Assembly: GCF_964355755.1 (NCBI RefSeq)
Contig: NC_092675.1
Span: 10,245,312-10,309,311 of the forward strand
Source of the DNA: Antedon mediterranea
Lineage: Eukaryota; Echinodermata; Crinoidea; Comatulida; Antedonidae
Direction of reading: 5' to 3'
Length of the DNA stretch: 64,000 bases
Part shown: piece by piece, positions 27,801 through 39,800 of the stretch
Layout: the number at the start of each line of letters is the position of its first letter
Numbering within the stretch: the first letter of the stretch is position 1
Made by a program: the position numbers and the translations under genes
The notes under the pieces: model-generated
Databases searched by the model: none
What the model was told of the DNA's origin: nothing
Seen by the model: only the letters and a program-made list of their open reading frames with translations

Positions 27801-30800
27801 TTCTTGTTCATGCATGTTTTTGTGGAGTTAAAGCCCCATTCCCTACGTTTTTTAGATCTAATTTAAGATCACAAACTATATTTAATGTAAAAATAATACT
27901 ATATGGTCCTATTGCGATAACTTTTTTCGTCTTTAAACGGTTAAAAATGTGAAAAATAAGTCGATTTTAATAATTATAGCGGCCCGCTATAAATCCCAAA
28001 ATGCATTGCGCGCGGATTGATATTTTTGTTTTTCACCTGTAATTCGCCAACTTTTCGATCGATCGTGAGGCCAAAACAAATGGAAGACTCCTAACTTTTC
28101 AGCGAAAATACCAAGTTTTCCCCAATTTGTATCAACGGAGTCTGGCAAAAATAGAAAGACAATTAATGCAGCAACTATACAACGTCAGGCTAGGTATATA
28201 GCTAGCGTACGATGTTCGTACGTTACCGATGTTTACCAGCTAGGCCTACAAAACTAAGCCTAGCCAGGCTAGGCCTAAGACCGTCCACGAGAGGTCGATC
28301 GCCGCGAGCTACTTAGGTAGTGCATTGTTTCTCACTTTTTATCATAATTTACCATAAAACGTACATTTAAGACAAGGAATGACATGGTTTAATGTTTTTA
28401 AAGTTATATATATGTATTATTTTCCAAAAAACGTCCAAAATTGCAGGGAAGGGGTCTTTAATTATTTTTTTTGAAGCCATGTTCTGATCTGTTTTGCATG
28501 ATTTTACTGTTAATTTCCATCTTTTTTTTCATGAATAGCATGCAGTTCAGTAGACGTTGATCATTTCCATATTTCTATTGCAAACTACTTTGCATGATGA
28601 TTACATCATAACAATTATACACAGTACAAACACCATACCATTTACTTATATTTTTATCAAATAATTTGTTTTTTTAGAGCATGTACTTAAGCAAGTTTAT
28701 TAGGGAACATAAACCCCACCGTTACCCCTTTTTAAAAAATTATCTTTTTCATATTTCATGGTACCAAAAACAGACGACGCAGCGGTAACACACAAAATAA
28801 ATATAAATTTATAATTATATAACTTATATAATTTATTCAGTTTCCTCAAGTTTCGAAGAAACTGGGGGAAGCAGTAATGAAGACGGAGATAAACGTGACA
28901 TACATTTATACAAAGAAGCGGACAGTAACAGTGACCATGATGATGCGGATCCAAATTACATCCCTCATGAAGGATCATCTGATGAAGAATCACTGTAAGT
29001 TAAGCAACCTTCTTGAGTGATGTTTATAAATAAATATATACTGTACATTTATATTATTAAACAAACATTTCTTTTTTGTAGCACTGATAACATAGAATCT
29101 GGAGAGACTGTTCGTGGACAGAGGAAATATATTGTAGGTCAGGATGAGCTTCTGACATTGTTTGACAGATGTCGTGAATGTGGAAGTCAAGCCGACAAAA
29201 AAGAGAATGTGGAACGGCAGTGGAGGTGATGGCCACTTGCACAAACAGAGCATGTAGACATGTTTTTGAATGGTCAAACCAACCAAAAAGTGAAAATATG
29301 TTCCTATTCAACATTTTGTTGTCCGCTGCAATCTTGGTATCGGGTAAGACTTTCAAAAATATTTTTTTGTAATTCAATCTATTTTGATAATTTTTTTTAA
29401 AAATAATTATTTATAATCAAAACATACTTCAATCGTATTGACAAAGAATTCTTTTATTTCAAATTGTAGGATGTTGTATTACCAAGTTTTTGAGGGCACT
29501 CCGATTTATTAACATCGCTGTTTTTAGTGATCGGACATTTTTTTATCATCAAAAATGGTAAGTTCAACATTTCAATAATGTCTATGTAGCAATCTAATTT
29601 TGGAAAAAAATGGGTGTCTATTGATGTTAACAAATTATATGTTGCTATCTGAATTTTTATCTTCAAACAAAGTATTTTACTGTACAAAAATATTACTGAG
29701 TAGTGGTGTATTCTTTTTAAATATGTGACATAGTTAACTGAATATTATCTTCAATATATTATTTAGGTATTTGCTGCCAGCCACTTCATGTATATTTGGG
29801 GGTCAAAGAGAGAAACACTTTAAAAGTGAAATGAATGTATCTTGCGATATGCGTTGTGACAGCCCCGGTTTCACAGCTAAGTTCGGTACCTACACAACTA
29901 TCGATACAGACACTCAGAAAGTTTATTCACGTAGAAGTTGTGCAGGTATTTTTTTTTCATTTGTTGTTTATTTATAGCACCTCAAGGCTATAGGTCCAAT
30001 TTATAAATTAATAAATTGTTAGTTATACAGGTAAAAATAATAATTCAGATATAAAATTCAAAATAAAAAACCTAAATATATCGCAACATTATATTAACCC
30101 TTATCTTTATTAGAATCTATGTTATTTTTGTTCATTATTCAAAATTTTTACCCATAAATTTTTCAGCAATTTCTTACAAATTTTAAAGTCATTTATATAC
30201 AAATTTTACTAATACAGTACACCATAAACTAGACATGCTTTGAAAATAAATAATTTATAAATTTTTACTTAAATATTTCTATTATAGAAAGACGAATGCC
30301 CCAATTCACCAGCTATGGAGTTAGAAGGGCTGAAACGAACGCTGTCTGTTCTGCAAGGCTATGGTGTTACAATCAAGCGTCTTGTCTCGGATCGCCATAG
30401 TAGTATTGCAGCATTTTTAAAATCCACAACCATCATTCATTACTTTGATGCATGGCACATTGCCAAGGGTAAGTAATATGTCTTAATAGTTATTTTATTC
30501 AAATTACCACAAATAAAAGGAATCAATGTATGTCAAATGATGTAAAAAGGTACGACTTTTTTCGTCTTACTGTAATTTTGTTTTTTTTTATATATATTCA
30601 GGAATAAAGAAAAAATGCATAAAAGCCAGCAATAACAAAGAATTACTCCATGATGTGACAAAATTGGCAAATGGATACCATCCATTATCAGGATGGTATA
30701 TTGGATCGGAAATACCACACAAGAAACGGAGGACTTGAATGCCGATGGTGAACTGAGGAAGCAAAAATTCCAAAGCATATATAATCACATACGGGGTATT

Positions 30801-33800
30801 CATAATCACGAAACCACACTATATCCCAAATGCCTTCATGGAGGGCTGGAACCTCGAGACTACATTCAACCAAGTAAGTTGTAGTATTGATTTTGGTGAA
30901 GATTATTGACAGTTTTTTTTTATTTTGCTAAAATTGGTTATCCGCACTTGGCGGATAACCTCTTGTTATTGTCAGGATCTTTTTTTTTTTTTTTTTTTTT
31001 TTCTTTATTAGTTATCCGCTTAGTAGCGGATAACTCCTTGTAATCGTCCTGTTTCATCAAATTTTTTTTTTCCTGTATTATACTTCTTTCTTTCTGTCAT
31101 TTTTGTGCGTCGCGTTTCTCTAAAACGTGTAAACAGAACATATCGTAACTTTGTCAACATATCGACATTTACATGAACTTGTGCACCTCCTATTTTTGAA
31201 TGACGTCAGAGTTGCGCAACGTGACTTACGCGCGATTTTATGAATTTCAATGATTGATCATAGACTAAAAACCAAACATAATTTTGTTTTGACACTTTGT
31301 GAAAATTTAAGTCATATCAAGCGCAAACTTTCTATGGATTAAAAATAGCATGTTTAACAAGAAGTTACGCGCGTACGCGCGTTTAAAACTTTAGAAAGCG
31401 AAAAATCAACTTCTGATCAACTTTCTATGCGTTTCATGTCATTTTGAGCATGTCAAAAATTCCCACGCGCGCGAAAATTTTTACGCACGCGGTGCACACG
31501 TAGCGTTAAAAACATATTTTTTTCGCGTGATTTATGTTTTTTCAGCCTTTTCTAGTAATGTTACCAAATTTTAAACAATTTCGACTTAAAATTACGTCAT
31601 ACGAGCACGTCGAATTAGATAATTTGCACGCGTTTTTGGTGAAAAAGTTCAAAAATTCGTCCAAATTATGCCTATTTTTAAACATTCATAGATTCTAAAC
31701 TACATGGGGAACTTTTTTTTAATTACATATTCTGGAAGTTGATGAGTTGTAGATATCGGATCATACATTAATATGGCTAACCGGACATTGTGACGTCATC
31801 GTATGGCCACGCGAATATAAAATATAGGATTTTTGTCTCTTTCGTCATAGCTCATCACATTTAATAGAGCGCATCTCCACTTATTCGTTGTCCATTTTCA
31901 CCCCGATTTTAATATATTCTAGGTCAATCAACTAACTTTTGCATGAATTAAAATTTTTTTAACGTCATCATGCCTAAAAATTTAAATTACTTTGGTCATT
32001 AATTTCATCTTTACAGTAAATTTTAATCTGTTATAGCTCGTAAGAATAAAATGTGATAATCACGATTAAAACGTTTTCAGGAAGCTATTGTATTGTAGAT
32101 ACAAAATCATGTGAAAATTGTGCCAATCGAATGTTGTGACGTCATCATATGGCCAGTTATATAAAAAAAGTCGTATTTTCATCTTTTGCGTTATATTTCA
32201 TTACATTTAAAAGAGCGTGCATCAATATTTCACGTATTCAAATTTCTTCTACACGTTAATATGTTGTTGCTGAGATAATTTCATTCTGAAATTTCTACTT
32301 TTGCATTTCATTTTGAAACCGTCAAGATGTTAAAAATTACAACAAAATACGGGTCCCGTAATTTCACCTATTTTACACCGTTTGTGATATGTATACAGAT
32401 TGTACTGTGTATACTATGTATATGACACAAAATAACAGAATTCAGAAATAACATATCATATTCTTCAGTTCAGGTCATAATGCCTTAATATTTTTCTGTG
32501 TGCAATATTCTAACGTATGACGTGCACGTGGCGTTTGTCGAGCGGATAACTAACTCGTCAAAGTGACGAGTTTCATGTCTAGTTCTTCTTTCTTTCCACG
32601 ATTTTTGTTCGCAGCGTATCTCTAATTCTAGCTAACATAAGATTCTATAACTTTGTCATAAGATTGCCCTGTAGCTGTAGATGTGCAAGAAACTTTTTTT
32701 AATGAATTTCGAGTCGCGCAGCGTAAGTTACGCGCGATTTTATGAATTTAAATGATTGATCATAGATTAAAAACCAAAAGTCATTTTGTATTGAAACTTG
32801 GTGAAAATTTAAGTTATATAATGCGCAAACTTTCTATGGATTAAAAATGGCATGTTTCACATAAAGTTACGCGCGCACGCGCGTTCAAAATTTCAAAATG
32901 CGCAAAATTCATTTCTAATCAACTTTCTACGCGTTTCATGTCATTTTGTGCATTTCAAAAATTCCCACGCGTGCGCAATATTTTTACGCGCGCGTGCGCA
33001 CGTAGCGCAAAAACGTCTTTTTTTTGCTTGATTTTTGTTTTTTCAGCATTCTCTAGTAATTTTACCAACTTTCAAACAATTTCGACTTAAAATCACGTCA
33101 TACGAGCACGTAGAATTGGATAATTTGCACGCGTTTTTTATGAAAAAGTTAAAAAATTCGTCAAAATTAGACCTTTATTTAAACAGTCATAAATTCTAAA
33201 CTACGTGGTGAACTTTTTTTTAAATTACATATTCTGGAAGTAGATGAGTTGTAGATATCGAATCATGCATAAATATGGCTAACCGGACATTGTGACGTCA
33301 TCGTATGGCCACTCGAATATAAAATATAGGATTTTTGTCTCTTTCCTCGTAGCTCGTCACATTTAATATAGCGCATCTCCACTTATTTGTATTCCATTTC
33401 CCCCCATTTGTTTATGTTGTCTAGGTCAATCAATTATCTTTCGCACGATTCACCATTTTAAAAATTGTGATGACGTCATCATGTTCAAAAGCGCCAATAA
33501 CTTTGGTCACTTATTTTCACATATTCTGCACTGTATGTAGTACGTATACAGTATAGTGTATACTCAGACGTGACGAAAAATAGAGAGCACACTGAAATTG
33601 TTTCAATGCCTTAATCGTTTTTCTGCGCGCAATATTCTAACGTATGACGTGCACGTGGCCTTTGCGCTGCGGATAACCTAACTCGTCCGTAGTGACGAGT
33701 TCAAATCTAGTTTATATTTTTTTTTTCCAGATTCAAAAGCGGAAGAAGTAGTTTCAAACATCCTGAATTCACCTTATTTGTTGAGATCTATTAAGCAGTT

Positions 33801-36800
33801 GTCACCGACTATCCAGACCTATTCAAATGAATCGTTTCATCAAATTATTAATCATTTTGCGCCAAAAATGCACCATTTCCGATTTAAGGGCATGCTTGCA
33901 AGGTATAATTTGATAGAATAGCATATTGTATAATTTAATGATAGAGAACCAATTAAGTAAGGTCTTTATAATCTATGATTTACACTAATTAAGCCTGAAG
34001 CCTTTAACAATCAATGTAATGTGTTGTAATTCTATATTGTGCATTTACTTCAGAACCTACCTTGCAGCCTTGCATTGAGATGTTGGCAGGCCACAAAGGG
34101 TCAACAAAAAAGGGGACACAGAACACTCTTTGTGGTATTCCCAGGCAAAAAAGGACTGGATGGCCAAAAAACATCTTGTTGATCCCACATTTGGTAAGGA
34201 CCAGTTACTATTAATTGTTACTAAGTTATGCCATAATTGAAAGTGTTTGTAAGCAAAATGTGGAACTAATTTATAAAATAGTTAAATATCCTATTACATT
34301 AAACAGTAATATGTTTGTCTTTGCAGTTTATGCCATCAACACCATTGAAATGGCGATGTATATGGCCAAAACTAATACAAAAGGATCATATTACACGGCA
34401 GAAATGATGTGTGATCCTGGTACAATTACAGAAAAACTGCCAAAACCAGACAAGACAGACTTTGTTGCAAAGTTAATCTCTAGATTTAAGCATTAACTTT
34501 ACACTGCTTCACAGAACTTGTGTCATAAATTTAGAATATTTTTATTTTATCACTACCTTGATCACTGATTTTATATCTCGGAGAAAAAGAATTGTTTAGT
34601 TGTTAATTTATTCCTTTGTTTTAGTTCATTGTATTTTGTTCATTGTATTTTGACATGCATGCTTCTGTTGTTCACAAAAAAAAACCAGGTATTTATTCAT
34701 AAGGTAACTACTGTACATTTATTCTTATACGGCAGGAACTACTGTACATAGATTTGTATTTATATGGAGTGTTAATTCATAAAATAAACTAAACTAGTCT
34801 TCATCCAATCGAGGATATGTAAATCCTGTATATTTTGTTCAGGGTCAGGAAAAGCTTCTCTGATTTTATTTATTACACAGGATGTAATTGGGACACGCCT
34901 GTCTCGCCCAAGATACCTCCAACACCAACGCACAAACTGTCGATACGCTGTATACCTGTATTTCCTGTGCAAACAAAAATAACTTGTAGAAAATGATTTT
35001 TTGAATAAAAATAAAGGCAAATCAGTTACAAATTACTACTACTACTACTGCAAAAACATGGTGTTTACCTTTCTTTTCTTCCTTCCACAACGAGTTCATC
35101 ATATTGAGATGCATACTGCCAATACGCAATTTGGAGGGTTGCCGGATTAAGAATGGCAGCTTGGAACCAGGGATGGGTGGTGATACATCCATTATGTTCA
35201 TTTTCCTTATTTTTATCCATTATTTTCTCTACCTGTTTATTTTTTAAAAAAAGGTGATATTTTCACTAATGGAATTTATTTACTATCAATCATACAAAAT
35301 GTATGGTTATGACAGTTTTAATATGGAGCAATTTTATTTTAATACATAATTTAACACTGCTTACTTCTTGACAACAATATCTATTTTCCCACATCTCCTC
35401 TACAACACAGTTTCCACACCCACACCTGTTGTAGAAAAAGAAGGAATATGAATATGATTATTATGTTGTTAGAATGTCTCACTTCTTAAAATATGAAGGT
35501 CTAGGCCTAGTTAGGCTAGTAGACTAGTTAGTAGTACGCTTACTACTTACTAGCCCTAAAATAAAGCATTAATATATTACTATATACTAGCTAGGCCTAG
35601 TCCTAATTAATACTAGGCCTATATGCTAGGCCTACTACAGACGTTCCAACCTAAATGAATTAAAAATCGGGAGGGTATACCGCCACCAACGTTAACACTG
35701 TGATGTCTGTTGCCACCAACGTTCAATAATAAAACTATACTGTACTACCAACACGAATCTTAAGACAGCTCTTTGCAAATCAGAGTAATACAAACAAAAA
35801 GAAAAGAACTTGTTTGGTGATTATAAATCAAACTTTATCTATATATAAATTTACGTAAGGGCAAAATTCGGTAAATCGCGCCTTACTTCTATAATTTTTA
35901 CTCGATGGTATATAAAGTTGGTTCGTACTTTCGGTACTGATTTTAACCACCTGATGTAACCCTGTTTACTAATTAAATTAAGTTAGATAATTAGTTATTG
36001 ACGGTTAAAACGAATTTAGGTTCTAAGATTTGCCCCAAATAGGGGTGTTTTCCGATCGTGGTATACACTGTCTAATGGATGTCCGTCTTGAAAAATACCC
36101 GCCACAAAAATGCGAGGAGGCTTCGCATTTTCCTATCTCCTCCTACGATAATTGTTTTTAATGGCTGAAAACCGGTTGAACAGCTAGAGTACACCATCAT
36201 AATGTTGAAGACAGGCCGATTTTCTTTAAAAAATACTATTTTGATATATTTAATATACGATTATACAAATCTATTGATTTGCGATGAATGGAACATCCCA
36301 ATCTCTCAGTCTGCCAGAGTTTGGTTTAACACAAGTACTGTAGGTAAATTTATGAGCCCTTGGTTTAACACATACGGTAGGTAAATATATGGGCCCTTTG
36401 AGAATAAACTTGCGAGATTGTGGATAGGCTCTACTGTTAGATATATAAACACATTATTATATACAAATAAACTTTATACTGACAGTTCTTTCTCAACGTT
36501 TGTATTAATTAATAATTACCAAATATAAACGTCGTAGTGGTGTATCGTGACATGGTACTTTAATATTTCAATCGATTATGACAGTGACAGTTTTAACTAA
36601 ACTAAATAAAGAATGTTCTCTAATATAATTAGGAATCTCTTGCCATACACGGGGAAAATTAGTGTACAATGAATATTTAAAAGAAATAAATAAATAAATA
36701 AAATAAAAAAAGTATTATATCGCAAATGTTTTACTGTATTTAGAGGTATATTATTTATAGGCCTATAAAACATGAAAAAAATATTTCGTTACTGAGTGGA

Positions 36801-39800
36801 TAAAGAATATATTTAAAAATTGTTCCTCTTTGTACCTATCCGCTTTCCCATCCCTCAACCCTAATGTTACATACAAAACACAAATTGGGTTTCTTTAAAT
36901 GAGTCCAAATCAAAAACTTGGACTCATTTTGTGATAAGTTTCTCCTTCGGAAGTAATTCCCAGGGTGCTAATTTTAGTTGACTACATAAATCATCGTGTC
37001 TATTTATTTGTTTCTGTAAACGACAATGTATAGGCCTATAGTCCTGCGGTACGTACATTTGAAATCGCCAGTTTTGTTACGCTGAAATTACTGTGTATTC
37101 GAGAACCATCTGTGGGAACGACCTAGATGGTACGCGAGCGAAGCGAGCGTACCATCTAGTTTACTAAATTTATATTGTTGTATACACTTAAATAAAAAGC
37201 CATTCACAGTACAAATCAAATCTGTACTAGTTGTATTAATTCATTAACAAAAATACTAATTAAAACAAACAACTTGGAGTGTAGTGTACAGCAACATCGT
37301 TGATTCCTCCCTGTGAGCATGACAAATTCACGTTACAAATAGTGCAAAAAAACTTGTATTCACTCTCGGTAACGTGTTGATTACTCGCACTAACAAACGG
37401 AAACGTATTTTTCCATTCATTAGAAAATCTAGTTTTATATTTTTTCTTTTTACAACTTTCTTTAGTCTCTAAAACTACGCTACTACGTTTTTCCGACATA
37501 CTGTAAAACCAGAAAATTTCACGAGTGATTGCAATTTGCGAAAGTATGTACGCAAAATACAGTACTACAAGTACTTTTCCGGTACATGCGCAGTGAGAAT
37601 ACATACAGTACTGTACGATGGTACGATCGATGCCTGGGCATTGGAATTGGGTCAAAGAACTTTGTAACTAGCAATTTCAGTACACGCGCGCCTACTACTG
37701 ATACTGTAGATTCATCGCGTACTGTCGGTAAACACAAAGGACGTCGCATAGTACTACTACTACTACTACTACTACACTGACGATGATGCCTTCCCTGGGC
37801 ATGGGAATTAGGTCAAACTTGTAACCAGGAAAAAGTTTCAGTACATGTGCGCCTACTCTACTGATAAAGCGATACTATAGCTTCATCGCTAAAGGTAAGA
37901 ATCGCGTACAGTCGGTAAACACAAAGGACGTCGCCTTACAGTACGCTGTACCATCCATGGCTGTACTATGCTATACAATCTTTACATACATTACATGTTC
38001 GTTGTATCATACGGGGTGGTACGTACGACGTGTGAGATTAAATTAATTTGCAATATTAACTTTCGTGGGAAGATAGATTTTAATTTAATGCAATAATACT
38101 GAATTTTATAGAAATGTGTGAAATCGGGAGATATATTTAAAATTCGGGAGACCGGGAGGTGATGTTAAAATTCGGGAGACTCCCGGATAAATCGGGAGGG
38201 TTGGAACGTCTGCTACTAGCCTAGGGACTCCCTAGCCTAGTAGTCTAGTAGTACTCTAGAGTCTAGTAGGCCTAGTACTAGGAGGCCTAGCTAGGATATT
38301 ATTAATACTAGCTAGGCCTATATAGTTTTAGGCCTTATTAATTATACAGTACTTTATCCCCAAACCTAGACTACCACTTTACTCCCTCCTTACAAATAAA
38401 TATACCTACCAATCTCGTCCTTGTCTCAAATGAAGATTTTGTGGTAGGCCCATCGCTGCGAATCCATGTGCTCTAGCCCGATCTCGGTGGTGTGCAGCAT
38501 CGCCGCCGAGTGGCCCACTTCTCCCTCCGCTCCACCAGCGGGCACCCTTGGATCGTTTTCAAACACTCCTCTCCAATTCACTGCAACAATATCATGCTCA
38601 TCTTCGGATGATGCCGAGGACGATAAAGACGACATATCGCTATCCATTTAAAATTATTGTAAATATCAGATAGTATATAGTAGAAATAAAACGTAAAGCT
38701 ATCTAGCGATTGAAAAATTAAATGGCGTCCATACACAACAAACGAACGAGTCTAGAAAGTGTATCTGACGCATGCGTATTATCGGTTCGTGTACCTAGCT
38801 TGTGTAGGGTTTGACTGAATGTTTCGGAGAAAATGAGCGTGAAAAACGAAATTAAAAATCAATTTATATAAAAAAATTAAGGAAATATTCCATAATTTCA
38901 ACGATTTACGATGTATTAATCATTTAAGAATGAAACTGTAAAGCAGATAAGTTAATATCGAAATAGTTTTGGCGCAGTGGAAAATTAACCCAAAAATTCA
39001 TATCTCCTCCTGTACAAAAGTTTCCGCTTGTGACGTCACAGGCGGATTTTTTTTCATTTCTTAGGGCTGTTTTCTATGCGTCATCGTCATCTCTGAAATG
39101 TACTCTAACAGTCAGCTGTATGTAACAGTATATACTACGTGTTGAAAACATAAAATCAAACTTTTTGGAATCCTTTCATATCATCTTTAACCTGCTAACC
39201 CACATAGTGACACGCATGTAAACATACACATTCATTTATATATATAGTTTTCACCAAAAAACGTTTTAGTTTTAGGAAATTTAGTATAGCCTTCTCTTCT
39301 TATTAAGCTTATAGAGTATCACGGTGTGATGTGACAACGATAGAGGGCGCTGCATGGTTGCTAGCCAATCAAAAAATGCGTTCAACGCTACTAGTTGATA
39401 AACAGTAAAGATCTGTATTTCTATCAAATTATGTATCTTAGCTTGATTTTTAAACTTAAACTGTAGTTGAAGAATAAATAGATTATTAAAAACAAATATT
39501 TAGTGATCTTTTGAAATTTTAGTTTGTTTTTATTGAAAATTATTAAGTTTTAAAATGACTACTTCAATAAGACTATTCCAAACCATTGGTGACCTTTGAG
39601 TCACTCATGCAGGTTTAACGCATTTTTGGTTGTGCTAGCAACCACGCAGCGCCACCTACAGTCGTGACGTCAGCACCGCGATAATCTATAAACATAATTA
39701 AACAGCTATAAAATTAAACAGCATATGACATCAACAACCAAACACAACAAATTTTCCCCAGTCAGATGCTGATTCATATCAGGATAGTGTAAATGACATT

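Larger units (their letters stand above)
24233..34496 (+). pseudogene. THAP-domain DDE-type transposase gene, 12 exons, disrupted (Kolobok-like)
   Basis: Exons with AG/GT borders: 24233-24661, 26392-26427, 27687-27714, 28841-28994, 29082-29343, 29470-29557, 29767-29945, 30292-30468, 30602-30873, 33731-33902, 34054-34193 and 34327-34496. All junction phases agree. Total length is 2107 bp, two short of a 702-codon frame, because of two net single-base losses (A-run at 29197-29202; near 30655-30665). There is also an in-frame TGA at 34076-34078. Layout: N-terminal THAP finger, acidic linker, LFDRCRECGSQAD Cys motif, LLSAAILVSG, DMRCDSPGFTAKFGTY (Asp about 360), RLVSDRHSSIAAF (Asp about 427), FDAWHIAKG, YSNESFHQIINHFAPK (Glu about 576). 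The D-D-E set is inferred. The family is a large set of invertebrate and vertebrate THAP proteins that I assign to Kolobok with moderate confidence. Confidence 0.85.
35638..38212. mobile_element. hAT-like element in intron 1 of the P2X7-domain gene
   Basis: Ends are CAGACGTTCCAACC and its exact inverse; CTACTA follows or precedes on both sides (35632-35637, 38213-38218). A CAG-start terminus fits hAT, although hAT usually makes an 8-bp duplication and only six bases match here. The minus strand holds a BED-like finger exon (37260-37499). Helitron A is inserted within. A roughly 120-bp segment is tandemly duplicated (37625-37747 and 37783-37935). Confidence 0.7.
23880..39186. mobile_element. 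15.3-kb TTAA transposon with a THAP transposase gene and a P2X7-domain gene (Kolobok-like)
   Basis: Both ends abut TTAA (23876-23879 and 39187-39190). Reading inward from each end, AGATGATATGAAACGATT at the left and AGATGATATGAAAGGATT at the right match at 17 of 18 positions, with weaker similarity beyond. Inside are exactly two gene models, converging tail to tail: a 12-exon THAP/DDE transposase (24233-34496, plus) and a four-exon P2X7-type domain gene (38647-34772, minus). A THAP-bearing transposase and a TTAA target are the known marks of the Kolobok superfamily; that assignment is inferred. The introns hold several later insertions. Confidence 0.8.

Noticed and set aside
38410-38647. A tiny intron inside exon 1 of the P2X7-domain gene to mend its frame
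   Set aside because: The candidate GTGCCC donor and TTCGCAG acceptor would bound a GC-rich intron of about 90 bases with no polypyrimidine tract; a one-base loss or other start is simpler.
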